The notes under the pieces: generated by a model
Seen by the model: the letters and a program-made list of their open reading frames with translations, nothing else
Told to the model about the DNA's origin: nothing
Databases searched by the model: none
Program-made: the position numbers and the translations under genes
Origin: an uncultured bacterium
Lineage (GTDB): Bacteria; Planctomycetota; Phycisphaerae; Phycisphaerales; SM1A02
DNA length: 64,000 nucleotides
NCBI GenBank assembly: GCA_903891095.1
Contig: CAITDI010000121.1
Coordinates: 18,883 to 82,882 of the forward strand
Direction: 5' to 3'
Part shown: one piece after another, positions 1 to 8,801 of the stretch
Numbering within the stretch: the stretch's first letter is position 1
Layout: each line of letters opens with the position of its first letter

Positions 1-2246
1 ATCGCGAGAAGCGCGGGGTGGATGTTCGGCTCGTTCTGCTCATGGAAGTCGCCGCCGCGGTTGTAGAAGCGGATGACGTCCTCGAGCGTGGCCATGCTTC
101 CGTTGTGGAAGTAGGGGCCCGTGAGCTCGACGTTGCGCAGGGTCGGCGTCTTGAAGCAGCCGTCGACGCGCGGCGCCAGGCCGCCGCCGTTGTAGAGCTG
201 GCCGAACTCGGGCAGGTAGCTGCTCTGCTGCACGCGGCGCGAGACCGAGAGCGGCGTGCCGTTCGGATGCGTGCCGCCCACGCCGAGGTCGTCGGTCGTC
301 GGCCGCACGCCGATGTTGTAGAAGCCCGTGTCGTAGACCGAGAGCGCGCGCTGCTGCAGCGTGGCGCGGGTCACGCCGTCGATCTCGACGCGGTAGTCGC
401 CGATCGGCACGTTGAGCACGCTGATGCCGAGCGTGAGGTTGCCGTCGCGCACCAGCACGTCGACAAAGAGCGCCGCAGTCGGCCCGAGTCGCGCCATGGG
501 CAGGATCGGCGCGAAGCGCCAGTTGTTCGGCATCAGGTTGCGCGGCGGCAGCGGGACCCAGACCAGGTGCTTGCCAGCCGGATCGAAGACGGTCACGCCT
601 CCGCCGTTGAGCGGGAAGTCCAGCAGTCGCACGCTCGGCTCGAAGCCCAGCGGCGGCTCCTTGAACACCACCACGCGCGCCAGTGCATCCTGGTTGTCGT
701 TCATGAACTCGAGCGGCGCAGGCGGGAACCGGAAGTTCGGCGGCAGCGGCGTCGGCTCGGGGATGTTGCGCGGGTCGAGCGGCCACGGATCGATGATGTC
801 GGGCAGGCCGTCGTTGTCATCGTCGAGGTCCTCGTTGTTGCCGATGTGGTCGTGGTCGGTGTCGATCCACTCCGCCGGATCAAACGGGAAGGCGTCGACG
901 ATGTCGGGCCAGCCGTCGTTGTCGGAGTCAGGCGCGCCAGGGAACGCGCCCGCGATCGGACCAGTGTGGTCGCCGTTGCCGTTGTTGTTGACGCCGTTGC
1001 CGGCGAGGATCGCCTCGCCGACATAGCTCGCGCCCGTGAACAGCGGCGTGAAGTGGCAGAGCCGGCAGTTGGTCGCCGGCATCGACGGATCGAGGTTGAA
1101 GAACAACCGCAGGCCGCGGAGCTCCTGCTCGGTCATCACGGTGTTCGCAGTGCCTGCGGGTCCACCTTGCTCGACCCACTGGTCGTATCGCGTGTCGTCG
1201 GACACGAGCGTCGCCTCGTACATCTGCACCGCGAGGCCGAAGAAGAGCGCCATGTTGGCCTCGATCATCTTGGCGCGGCCGGGGACCTGGATGTTCGAGC
1301 ACCACTCGGGCTTGAACGCGGCGCGAATCATCTGCTCGTAGGTCTGCGTGAGGCCTGCCGCGCCGGCGGAGTACGCGCCGAGCACGCTGTCGGTCGGGCT
1401 CACGCGCTGCGTGGCGAGCGCCTTCGTGCTCAGCAGCTTGTGGGCGACGTTGACCCAGTTGCGTCCGTGCGCGGCCATCTCGACGTCGTTGTTGACCGGG
1501 CCGACCGCCTGCGAGGCGAGCGACGCATGGTCGATGGAGAGACGCACCTGCACGGCGCGCCCCGTGTTCATGTCGAGCTTCCACACGCGGGCGGTCGTGT
1601 CGACCGTGCCGAACGGATTCAGGCCGTTGAACCACGCGTTCGCGCGGCCATCCCAGAACTGGCGCACATTGTGCACCGCGTTGATGACCGACGGCGCATT
1701 GCGCCCAGTCACCTGCGGGAATGCCTGGCCGTGGCTGACCCACACGGTCTCCTCGGATTCCGTGCAGCTCTCGGTGTAGTCGGTGTTGACGCCGTTAAAG
1801 ACCTCGCGGAACACGCCCTGCGAGCCCGCGACATCGTCGTGGCTCTGCAGCCGCGTGCTGAATCGGTTCGCGGGATCCTCGACATGCGTAAACGGAAACG
1901 CAGCCAGCGGCGCACGCGCGCCTGGCTCGGTGCCCGACTTGAACTGTCCGTTCGTGCCGGGATGGAAGGTGTTGTTGATGCGCGCATCCGCGCCTGCCTG
2001 GTGGTGGCATGTGGCGCACGCGGTATTGCCGTCGCTGCCGATCCGCACATCCCAGAAGAGCGCCTTGCCCAGGCGGACAGCTGCCTCGCGATTCGCGATG
2101 TAGTCGTTGATCGTGGTCGGTTCGAGAACGGGGACGAGTTTGAGCGACGGCTCGAACGCAGCCTGCCCGAAGGCAGAACCGGTCAAGGCCATTCCAATCG
2201 CGATCGTCAAGCTTCCGCACAGCCGTGCGGAGAAAAGCTCGAGCAT
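1..2246 (-). CDS. Di-haem cytochrome c peroxidase (MauG/CcpA family), 3' end outside window
   Basis: The frame from the ATG at 2246 stays open to the window edge. A signal peptide (about residues 1-28) precedes the mature protein, so it acts in the periplasm or on the surface. The first haem site CATCH is at residues 77-81 and the second, CRLCH, near residue 394. After the second haem (about residues 440-490) lies an Asp-rich thrombospondin type-3-like stretch (DxDxDG..D repeats) that should bind calcium. The end of the visible protein ([17 protein letters not shown]) is the usual C-terminal region of the family, so only a few dozen residues are missing. Family members reduce H2O2 or act as MauG-like oxidants. 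The gene follows a terminator at 2431-2464 and so is probably its own transcription unit, next to the copper oxidase cluster. The substrate is unknown. Confidence 0.88.
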   Translation of the reverse strand, partial: MLELFSARLCGSLTIAIGMALTGSAFGQAAFEPSLKLVPVLEPTTINDYIANREAAVRLGKALFWDVRIGSDGNTACATCHHQAGADARINNTFHPGTNGQFKSGTEPGARAPLAAFPFTHVEDPANRFSTRLQSHDDVAGSQGVFREVFNGVNTDYTESCTESEETVWVSHGQAFPQVTGRNAPSVINAVHNVRQFWDGRANAWFNGLNPFGTVDTTARVWKLDMNTGRAVQVRLSIDHASLASQAVGPVNNDVEMAAHGRNWVNVAHKLLSTKALATQRVSPTDSVLGAYSAGAAGLTQTYEQMIRAAFKPEWCSNIQVPGRAKMIEANMALFFGLAVQMYEATLVSDDTRYDQWVEQGGPAGTANTVMTEQELRGLRLFFNLDPSMPATNCRLCHFTPLFTGASYVGEAILAGNGVNNNGNGDHTGPIAGAFPGAPDSDNDGWPDIVDAFPFDPAEWIDTDHDHIGNNEDLDDDNDGLPDIIDPWPLDPRNIPEPTPLPPNFRFPPAPLEFMNDNQDALARVVVFKEPPLGFEPSVRLLDFPLNGGGVTVFDPAGKHLVWVPLPPRNLMPNNWRFAPILPMARLGPTAALFVDVLVRDGNLTLGISVLNVPIGDYRVEIDGVTRATLQQRALSVYDTGFYNIGVRPTTDDLGVGGTHPNGTPLSVSRRVQQSSYLPEFGQLYNGGGLAPRVDGCFKTPTLRNVELTGPYFHNGSMATLEDVIRFYNRGGDFHEQNEPNIHPALLA

Positions 2247-2430
2247 GAGCCACCTCTGGCGTCGATCGATGATCCAACAGTGTTCAAGAGGGCCCGGGAC
2301 GAGCGGTACCTCTGGAAACCCGCATACCCACTACGCGAGTTGACAGGAACCTATGCCTGAACGGGTCCGAGTCAAGGTATTCACAGACAAGACTGCAAAG
2401 ATCATGCGACCGATACGGACCGTACATCCC

Positions 2431-2464
2431 GAAAAAGACAGCGACCACACGTGAGTGTGGTCGC
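2431..2464 (-). terminator. Rho-independent terminator downstream of the first SCO-like gene
   Basis: A perfect 10-bp stem (GCGACCACAC / GTGTGGTCGC) with a 4-nt loop is followed on the minus strand by TGTCTTTTTC. It lies 70 nt after the SCO gene stop and separates the oxidase/SCO genes from the peroxidase gene. Confidence 0.8.
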
Positions 2465-2534
2465 CGTTCCCCGCACGGTCCTCGATCAATAAGTCCCTGA
2501 GAGTTGCGCGCGGGATGTCGTGATGCCTTGAGCC

Positions 2535-3386
2535 TTACAGCGGTTCTCCGCCGAGTGGCTTGCGTGGCTGGTAGTTCGGGATCTTTCGCGAGGTCGCGTC
2601 GGGCTCGCGCTCGACGCCAGGAACGCGAGGTCGGCGATCGGGCGGGATCACCGCGAGCATGCTGCGCGCGGTGAGCAGGGGGTTGCCCAGCGCGGGGCAC
2701 GACGACCACTTGTCGATGCGATGGTTGCCGAAGCGCGCCATGCCCGTGTGGCCGTTGAGGTTCCCGTCGAGCTCTTCATCGCGCTCGAAGAAGCCAAACG
2801 CCCAACGGATGTCCTTGATCGCGGACTTTGGTCCGCTGAAGTAGCGCCAGCCCGGACGGCCGTAGATGCCGTGGTCGATCATGTACTGCTTGAGATCCTC
2901 GGGCGAATCCTCGGCCAGCGAGAACGAGTAGAACTGCACGGGGTTGTCCATCACCGGCTTGAGCAGGTCGTAGGCACCCGCCATGTGCGTGGTCATGTCG
3001 AGGCAGATGCCCTTGCACTGCACGTACATGAACGTCGCGGCAAAGACCTTGCCGCGGATGAGGTCATCGTTGAAGCGGACGACGTTGCCGTCCTGGTCGA
3101 CGAGCTCGTGGTTGCGGAACGTGCGCGTTCCGTCGGGTTCCATGTGCGTCGCGCCGGGCTCGTCGTCGAACTCGAGCTTCTTCAGGCGCGCCATCGCGTT
3201 CTGCGTCTTCTGCGTGGTGCAGCCGCTCAGGAGCGCTGCGAAAGGCAGCAGCATCGAGCCGAAGGCCTTGCGCCTGCGGAGAGTTTGTTCCTGCGTTGGT
3301 TCCGCGGGGGAGCTCACATCGCGCGCTTGCGGCGCGTGGTTGTCGACTGACCGCTGGACATCGCGCGGTGCTTCGTCTTGTGCCAT
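2535..3386 (-). CDS. SCO1/SenC-like copper-chaperone family lipoprotein (copy 1)
   Basis: 283 aa from the ATG at 3386, which has GGAG eight bases upstream; a longer in-frame ORF adds 26 unlikely residues. The N-terminus carries a twin-arginine stretch (RRR at 37-39), a hydrophobic segment and a lipobox (LLSGC, lipidated C56), so it is predicted to be a Tat-exported lipoprotein. The thioredoxin-like domain has the SCO metal-binding CxxxC (CKGIC, C124/C128) and a conserved later His (NGHTG, H213). SCO proteins deliver copper or act as thiol reductases for copper enzymes, classically CuA oxidase. Here the gene lies 109 nt after a multicopper oxidase gene, so copper delivery to that enzyme is the natural inference. 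Two paralogues lie in the same cluster. Confidence 0.85.
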   Translation of the reverse strand: MAQDEAPRDVQRSVDNHAPQARDVSSPAEPTQEQTLRRRKAFGSMLLPFAALLSGCTTQKTQNAMARLKKLEFDDEPGATHMEPDGTRTFRNHELVDQDGNVVRFNDDLIRGKVFAATFMYVQCKGICLDMTTHMAGAYDLLKPVMDNPVQFYSFSLAEDSPEDLKQYMIDHGIYGRPGWRYFSGPKSAIKDIRWAFGFFERDEELDGNLNGHTGMARFGNHRIDKWSSCPALGNPLLTARSMLAVIPPDRRPRVPGVEREPDATSRKIPNYQPRKPLGGEPL

Positions 3387-3408
3387 GGTGGACTCCGATT
3401 GAAAGACA

Positions 3409-3452
3409 TCCCCATCGAGCCGCGCCGGACGACGTGGCGGGCCCGACGGGGA
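3409..3452 (-). other. GACGAC-loop hairpin after multicopper oxidase 1
   Basis: An imperfect stem (TCCCC.TCG.GCC pairing with its complement at 3435-3452, one bulged G) closes a loop containing GGACGAC. It lies between the oxidase stop and the SCO start and has no T-tract. Equivalent hairpins follow the other two oxidase genes. Confidence 0.6.
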
Positions 3453-3495
3453 AGTCGATCTCAACTATGTCCTCAATTCGAGGCCGTGCAAATGT

Positions 3496-5175
3496 TTATG
3501 GCGTGATGTCCCAACGAACCATCATCGCGTGATCCTCGTGGATCAGGTTATGGCAGTGCATCGGGTACTTGCCGAGCCAGTCGCGGAACTTGATGTACAC
3601 CTGGATCTGGTCGCCCGGATAGAGCGGGTGCACATCCTTGCGGCCTTGCAGCGTCGTGCCAGCGACAGGCACGCCGTTGATGCTGAGATAGCGCGGCTCC
3701 TCGCAGTGATTATGAAGCGGATGCGACCATCCGCCCGCGGTGGAGAAGTTCCAGATCTCGGCGGTGTTGATCTTCACGGCCGCGTCGCAGCGGGTCTGAT
3801 CGAAGATCTGGCCGTTGACCTGCCACATGCCGTTGCCGCGCGTGAGCGCGAACGTGCGCTCGCCGACGACGGGGACGTTCATCTCAGGCTGCGCCCGCAG
3901 GAACGTCGGCACGCGGCTGTTGTCGGGCACGCCCGTCTCGGGGCGGATGATGAACTTGAGCAGCTGCGGCGACTGGTTCATCGGCAGCGTGTTGCCGGTG
4001 GGCGCGCGGCCGTTGGTCTGCTCGGCTCGGTTGACCAGGTAGAGCGTCGTCGTCGATGCGGGCAGGCGGCTGAAGTCGATCACGATGTCCGCGCGCTCGG
4101 CGACGTGCAGCTTGACGTTCTGGCGCTCCATCGGCACCGGAAGCATGTTGCCGTCGTTGGCGAGGTACTGGAACGTCATGCCGTTCGACAGCCAGAAGTC
4201 GTATGCGCGCGAGATGCCGCCGTCGAGCAGACGGAAGCGGTACTTGCGGCGCTCGACCTCGAAGTACGGCTGCACGCGGCCGTTCACGAGGAACTTGTCG
4301 CCGAGGATGCCGTCCATGTTCATGAGATCCATGGTCAGGATGCCGTTGGCGTCGAAGTTGCGGTCGGTGAAGACCAGCGGGATGTCGTAGCGGTTCTTCA
4401 CGCGCTTGCCATCGGGCACGCCGCTGGGCAGACGGAACGCATCGGGATTCGGGTCGTTCTCGTTGCCGCTGTCGAGGTCATCGTGCAGCAGCCAGAAGCC
4501 CGTGAGGCCGCGGTACACGTTCTGCGACGTGAAGTCGAGGCAGTGGTCGTGGTACCAGAGCGTGCCCTTGGCCTCGAGCTTGTCGGGCTGGCCCGTGGTG
4601 ATGTCGGTCGCGTAGATGTTGGGCCAGTGGTGGTCGTGGTAGTGACCGGGGCTGTAGATGTTCCACGGGCCGCCGTCGGACTCGGGCGCGTGGTGGCCGT
4701 TGTGGACGTGCGTCGTGACATCGCAGTTGCCGAAACCAACCGGCGCGGCGGGAAGGCAGTTCGAGATGCGGCAGTGCGTCGGCTCGCCGTACCTCATCAT
4801 GAAGGTCGGGCCGGGCACGCAGCCGTCGTAGGTGAAGAGCGCGCTAAAGCCCAGCTGCGGATGCGGGCGGCAGAGCTGCTCGCATGCCTGCATCTCGTAG
4901 AACTTGACGGGACGGAACTCGTCGTAGCGCTGGTGGCGCGCCTCGTCGATCGGCTCGCCGGTCACGTACTGCTGGCCGAACGGGATCGGGATCTTCCACG
5001 GCGCGAACGCAAGCGGCTGCATCCACGGCGTCGTGAACGGGCTCGTCGGGTTCTCCGCGAGCATGGACCGCGAGAACTTGGTGTTGATGAAAAACGCTCC
5101 CGTCGCGAGGGCGGTGCCCTGCGCGAACTGGCGTCGCGAGACCTTGGTATCGAGCGGATTGAGCGAACGAGACAA
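3496..5175 (-). CDS. Multicopper oxidase, Tat-exported (copy 1)
   Basis: 559 aa from a TTG start at 5175, with AGAGG six bases upstream. This start is chosen by alignment with the two paralogues, whose proteins begin at the same place; an open frame extends to 5499 but has no family match. A Tat motif (SRRQF) begins the protein. All four copper motifs are present: HVH, YHDH, HPLHNHC, and the C-terminal HCHNLIHEDHAMM, which supplies the type 1 site with an axial Met. A His cluster (HYHDHH) between the first two motifs is an addition. Such enzymes oxidise phenols, bilirubin or metal ions and reduce O2 to water; the substrate cannot be read from sequence. It is followed by an SCO-like gene and is very similar to copy 2. 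Confidence 0.93.
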   Translation of the reverse strand: MSRSLNPLDTKVSRRQFAQGTALATGAFFINTKFSRSMLAENPTSPFTTPWMQPLAFAPWKIPIPFGQQYVTGEPIDEARHQRYDEFRPVKFYEMQACEQLCRPHPQLGFSALFTYDGCVPGPTFMMRYGEPTHCRISNCLPAAPVGFGNCDVTTHVHNGHHAPESDGGPWNIYSPGHYHDHHWPNIYATDITTGQPDKLEAKGTLWYHDHCLDFTSQNVYRGLTGFWLLHDDLDSGNENDPNPDAFRLPSGVPDGKRVKNRYDIPLVFTDRNFDANGILTMDLMNMDGILGDKFLVNGRVQPYFEVERRKYRFRLLDGGISRAYDFWLSNGMTFQYLANDGNMLPVPMERQNVKLHVAERADIVIDFSRLPASTTTLYLVNRAEQTNGRAPTGNTLPMNQSPQLLKFIIRPETGVPDNSRVPTFLRAQPEMNVPVVGERTFALTRGNGMWQVNGQIFDQTRCDAAVKINTAEIWNFSTAGGWSHPLHNHCEEPRYLSINGVPVAGTTLQGRKDVHPLYPGDQIQVYIKFRDWLGKYPMHCHNLIHEDHAMMVRWDITP

Positions 5176-5296
5176 CACGCACCTCTGTTGCCGCCGAAGC
5201 GGCGATATGTCAGCACACGCGGCGAACCGCGCTGCGAACGACAGAAGCCCGTCGAGCGACGACCCCTGATTCGCGTGCTGTGTGTTCAAGCTCGTT

Positions 5297-5313
5297 GCAG
5301 GGACGACTGCTGC
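5297..5313 (-). other. GACGAC-loop hairpin in the leader of oxidase 1
   Basis: GCAG/CTGC pairs around GGACGACTG, about 120 nt upstream of the TTG start. The surrounding 55 nt (AGCTCG, GCAG, GACGACT, CTGC, AGCC, then a small GGGGC/GCCCC hairpin) resembles the leader of oxidase 2, where the second small stem is changed on both sides (CAGGAC/GTCCTG) and so keeps its pairing. Confidence 0.5.
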
Positions 5314-5471
5314 GAGCCGGGGCAAGCCCCAGATTGACGACGCGATACTGTTGCCCCGAAACAGCGCGTTGCAAACAGCGAGCCCGGAATCCATGCAATT
5401 GTGCGGGAGCGCGTGAGCTGCTGAAGGTCGGTCTGCGCGGCCGAGGCTGGTAAACCGCTGGAAAAACGCCG

Positions 5472-5518
5472 ATCCCCGCCGCGCGCACCAGGACGACAAT
5501 GGCGCGCGCGACGGGGAT
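5472..5518 (-). other. GACGAC-loop hairpin after multicopper oxidase 2
   Basis: A 19-bp stem (5472-5490 with 5500-5518, two mismatches that could form G-U pairs in RNA) closes the loop GGACGACAA. It lies 19 nt downstream of the oxidase 2 stop. No T-tract follows, so it does not look like a standard terminator. Confidence 0.7.
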
Positions 5519-5536
5519 GCGGACGATCGTGATTGC

Positions 5537-7219
5537 TTACGCGGTGATGTCCCAGCGGACCATCATGGCGTGATCCTCGTGGATCAGGTTGTGGCAGTGC
5601 ATCGGGTACTTGCCGAGCCAGTCGCGGAACTTGATGTAGAACCTGATCTGGTCGCCCGGATAGAGCGGGTGCACGTCCTTGCGGCCCTGGTGCTGCGTGC
5701 CGACGACGGACTGGCCGTTGATCGACAGGTAGCGAGGTTCCTCGCAGTGGTTGTGCATCGGGTGCGCCCAACCGCCTGCGGTGGAGAAGTTCCAGATCTC
5801 GGCGGTGTTGATCTTCACGGCTGCGTCGCAGCGGTTCTGATCAAAGATGTTGCCGTTGACGGTCCACACGCCGTTCGAGCGGGTGAGCGCAAAGGTGCGC
5901 TCGCCGACGACAGGCACGTTCATTTCGGGCTGCTCGCGGAGGAAGGTCGGCACGCGGCTGTTGTCGGTGACAGAGCCCGGACGGATGATGAACTTGAGCA
6001 GCTGGTTCGCCTGGTTCATCGGCAGCGTGTTGCCGGTGGGGGCGCGGCCGTTGGTCTGCTCGGCGCGGTTGACGAGGTAGAGCTCGGTCGTCGACGCCGG
6101 CAGCTGGCTGAAGTCGACGATGATGTCCGCGCGCTCGGCGACGAGCAGCTTGACGTTCTGCACTTCCATCGGCACGGGAATCATGTTGCCGTCGTTGGCG
6201 AGGTACTGGAACGTCATGCCGTTCGACAGCCAGATGTCGTATCCGCGCGAGATGCCGCCGTCGAGCAGACGGAAGCGGTACTTGCGGCGCTCGACCTCGA
6301 AGTACGGCTGCACGCGGCCGTTCACGAGGAACTTGTCGCCGAGGATGCCGTCCATGTTCAGGAGGTCCATGGTCTGGACGCCCGTGATGGGATCGAAGTT
6401 GCGGTCGGTGAAGACCAGCGGGATGTCGTAGCGGTTCTTGACGCGCTTGCCATCGGGCACGCCGCTGGGCAGACGGAACGCGTCCGGATTCGGATCGTTC
6501 TCATTGCCGCTGTCGAGGTCATCGAAGAGCAGCCAGAAGCCCGTCAGGCCGCGGTACACGTTCTGCGACGTGAAGTCGAGGCAGTGGTCGTGGTACCAGA
6601 GCGTGCCCTTGGCCTCGCGCTTGTCGGGGTGACCGGTGGTGATGTCGGTCGCGTAGATGTTCGGCCAGTGGTGGTCGTGGTAGCTGCCGGGGCTGTGGAT
6701 GTTCCACGGGCCGCCGTCGGACTCGGGCGCGTGGTGGCCGTTGTGGACGTGCGTGGTGACGTCGCAATTGCCGTAGCCCACGGGCGCAGCCGGGAGGCAG
6801 TTGGAGATGCGGCAGTGCGTCGGCTCGCCGTAGCGCATCATGAAGGTCGGACCAGGCACGCAGCCGTCGTAGGTCGACAGCGGGCTGAGCCCGAGCTGCG
6901 GATGCAGGCGGCAGAGCTGCTCGCATGCCTGCATCTCGTAGAACTTGACGGGACGGAACTCGTCGTAGCGCTGGTGGCGCGACTCGTCGATCGGCGAGCC
7001 CGTCACGTACTGCTGGCCGAACGGGATCGGCGTCTTCCACGGTGCGAATGCGAGCGGCTGCATCCACGGCGTGGTCGCCGGGCTCGCAGGCACGTTCGCG
7101 AGCATCGACCGCGAGAACTTGGTGTTGATGAAGAACGCGCCCGTGGCGAGGGCCGTGCCCTGCGCGAACGTGCGACGCGAGACCTTCGCGTTCAGGGCGT
7201 TGAACGGCGAATCAGACAA
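5537..7219 (-). CDS. Multicopper oxidase, Tat-exported (copy 2)
   Basis: 560 aa from a TTG start at 7219, preceded by GGGGG; the frame upstream to 7288 has no paralogue match. The N-terminus has the Tat motif SRRTF followed by a hydrophobic stretch ending ...SRSMLA. Copper motifs: HVH, YHDH, HPMHNHC and the terminal HCHNLIHEDHAMM. It is nearly identical to copy 1 over its whole length, including the extra His cluster (YHDHHWPN). Periplasmic oxidase with unknown substrate. It lies between an SCO-like gene upstream and oxidase copy 1 downstream, with 361 nt to the latter. A recent tandem duplication is the simplest explanation. Confidence 0.93.
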   Translation of the reverse strand: MSDSPFNALNAKVSRRTFAQGTALATGAFFINTKFSRSMLANVPASPATTPWMQPLAFAPWKTPIPFGQQYVTGSPIDESRHQRYDEFRPVKFYEMQACEQLCRLHPQLGLSPLSTYDGCVPGPTFMMRYGEPTHCRISNCLPAAPVGYGNCDVTTHVHNGHHAPESDGGPWNIHSPGSYHDHHWPNIYATDITTGHPDKREAKGTLWYHDHCLDFTSQNVYRGLTGFWLLFDDLDSGNENDPNPDAFRLPSGVPDGKRVKNRYDIPLVFTDRNFDPITGVQTMDLLNMDGILGDKFLVNGRVQPYFEVERRKYRFRLLDGGISRGYDIWLSNGMTFQYLANDGNMIPVPMEVQNVKLLVAERADIIVDFSQLPASTTELYLVNRAEQTNGRAPTGNTLPMNQANQLLKFIIRPGSVTDNSRVPTFLREQPEMNVPVVGERTFALTRSNGVWTVNGNIFDQNRCDAAVKINTAEIWNFSTAGGWAHPMHNHCEEPRYLSINGQSVVGTQHQGRKDVHPLYPGDQIRFYIKFRDWLGKYPMHCHNLIHEDHAMMVRWDITA

Positions 7220-7283
7220 GATGCACCCCCGATGCGGTTCCGCAAAGCGAAACGTGAGCGTGCTGCGACGCAGCACGGCGCAC

Positions 7284-7371
7284 GCCATGAGACGACTTCA
7301 TGGCATACTCCTTGGTTGGTTGTTGAGCTCGAGCAGTGACGACTACTGCAAGCCAGGACGCAAGGTCCTGT
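7284..7371 (-). other. Leader of oxidase 2 with two GACGAC-loop hairpins and a third stem
   Basis: Hairpin a (7284-7304): stem GCCATGA/TCATGGC, loop GACGACT. Hairpin b (7333-7349): stem GCAGT/ACTGC, loop GACGACT. A third stem (CAGGAC/GTCCTG, loop GCAAG) lies at about 7354-7370, and an unpaired TGACGAC follows at 7374-7380. Hairpin a has the same plan as the oxidase 3 leader hairpin (CCATG..CATGG around the loop). Confidence 0.6.
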
Positions 7372-7575
7372 GGTGACGACAATTGAATGTGGGGGCGATT
7401 TGTTCGACTGCAAGGAATGCGCGCGCGATCCTCAGTTTTCGGATCTTCAGATACAAACTGCAAAGGTCGCGCATCTCCAACCTGACCATCGCGCAACGCA
7501 ACACGCAAAAAGAAGCGCACGCGCTCCTTGCCTGGCTCTTGCGAGTTTCGGCGAAGCGCGTGCGCTCCCAACCAA

Positions 7576-7613
7576 GGTTCGTTCCGCGGGTTCGTTCTGC
7601 GGGTTCGTTTCGC
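7576..7613. repeat. Three-copy 12-13 bp tandem repeat after SCO copy 2
   Basis: Unit GGGTTCGTTCYGC in three near-identical copies, 26 nt beyond the stop codon of the SCO gene. The rest of 7220-7639 holds the oxidase 2 leader and no recognisable gene. Confidence 0.7.
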
Positions 7614-7639
7614 GCGATGTTTCGCGCGGAATCAGTTCG

Positions 7640-8455
7640 TTACAGCGTCTCCGCATTGAGCGGCGCGCGCTGCTTGTAGCCAGGGATCGGCTTCGTGTTG
7701 CCTTCTTGCGGACGCTCGAGGCCCGCGATCTTGGGGCGCTGGTCGGACGGGAACATCGCGATCATCGCCTGTGCGGTCATGCGCGGCGCGGCGAGCGCGG
7801 CGCACGCGGCCCAGCGGTCGCTCTTGTGGTAGCAGAAGCGCGCCATGCCGGTGTGTCCCGAGAGCGAGCTGTCGACTTCCTCGTTCGGATCGCCAAAGCC
7901 GAATGCCCAGCGGATGTCCTTGATGGTCTCGCGCGACGCCGAGAAGTAGCGCCAGCCCGGACGGCCGTAGATGCCGTGGTCGACCATGAACTGCTTCATC
8001 TCCTCGGGCGAGTCCTCGGCCAGCGAGAACATGTAGAACTTCACGGGGTTGTTCATGATCGGCTTGAGCAGGTCGTAGGTCTCCGCCATGCGCGAAGTCA
8101 TCGAGCCGCAGATGCCGTTGCACTTGGCGTACTGGAATGTCGCGGCGAAGACCTGGCCCTCGACGAGATCCTGCTGGAAGTACGCGGTCTTTCCGTCCTG
8201 GTCGACGAGCTTGTGATTGCGGAAGGCACGCGTGCCGTCCGCACGGATCACGAACGCACCGACGCCCTCGGGGATGTCGGCGCCGGACTTCGCGTCCTTG
8301 TTGAGCTCCGAGTTGGAATCCGTTCCCGACGCGACCTTGAGTCCGCGCGCGCAGCCTCCGAGGAGGAGCGCTGCCGTTGGAAGCATCAGCCCGCCGAGCA
8401 TGGCACGGCGGTTGAGCGAGGGCTGTTCGGGCTTGCCGTTGTTGGCGAATGACAT
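7640..8455 (-). CDS. SCO1/SenC-like copper-chaperone family lipoprotein (copy 2)
   Basis: 271 aa from the ATG at 8455, which has a good ribosome-binding site (AGGAGA, four bases upstream); an upstream in-frame Met at 8512 lacks one. N-terminus: twin arginines (NRRAM, R16-R17), hydrophobic segment, lipobox LLGGC (C35). Metal-binding CxxxC is CNGIC (C112/C116), and the conserved His lies in SGHTG. The final part, like the other copies, carries a Cys-containing WAACAAL segment. It is closer to copy 3 than to copy 1. Unlike copy 1 it follows another SCO gene rather than an oxidase, so the ancestral oxidase-SCO pair seems to have been duplicated and rearranged. Confidence 0.85.
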   Translation of the reverse strand: MSFANNGKPEQPSLNRRAMLGGLMLPTAALLLGGCARGLKVASGTDSNSELNKDAKSGADIPEGVGAFVIRADGTRAFRNHKLVDQDGKTAYFQQDLVEGQVFAATFQYAKCNGICGSMTSRMAETYDLLKPIMNNPVKFYMFSLAEDSPEEMKQFMVDHGIYGRPGWRYFSASRETIKDIRWAFGFGDPNEEVDSSLSGHTGMARFCYHKSDRWAACAALAAPRMTAQAMIAMFPSDQRPKIAGLERPQEGNTKPIPGYKQRAPLNAETL

Positions 8456-8801
8456 GAAGTCTCCTGCCGCGGGACGATGCGGAGTGGCCTGCTGCGGGTT
8501 GGACCAAGGCAAACCTCAAGCTTGACGCGCTGACGAACGCGCCCAGCTGCCGTGGTCACGGGAACTCCGCATGGTGATGCTGACGCTCGAATGTGCCTCC
8601 GAAAGCGGAAGGCGCAACTAACTGCTGTCAAATGAGTTGCATCCGATCAATCCGGGCCGCGTGATAATACAGCCCTGTCTTTGCGTTGAAATGCGGCTCA
8701 GGCGCGCCAGTCAACCACAGGCGCGCAAAGCCCCAAGGGCTGCGCGCGGCCGTGGCATCGATGACGTGTGGCGCGAGCCGAACGTGGCCCGCGAGAGCTG
8801 C
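8456..8801. other. 346-bp intergenic region between SCO copies 3 and 2
   Basis: No gene is visible. An imperfect hairpin (8721-8748, GCGCGC..AGCCC pairing with GGGCTGCGCGC) lies downstream of SCO copy 3 without a T-tract. The region probably holds the promoter of SCO copy 2, but no convincing -35/-10 pair can be assigned. No GACGAC hairpin is found here. Confidence 0.4.

Noticed and set aside
18..2360. 780-codon plus-strand open frame opposite the peroxidase gene
   Set aside because: Low-complexity Arg/Val/Ala/Glu translation typical of the antisense of GC-rich coding DNA; the minus strand encodes a recognisable peroxidase.
3529..7339. Two long plus-strand frames of about 600 codons opposite the multicopper oxidases
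   Set aside because: They mirror each other only because the oxidases are paralogues; no start signal or domain is seen.
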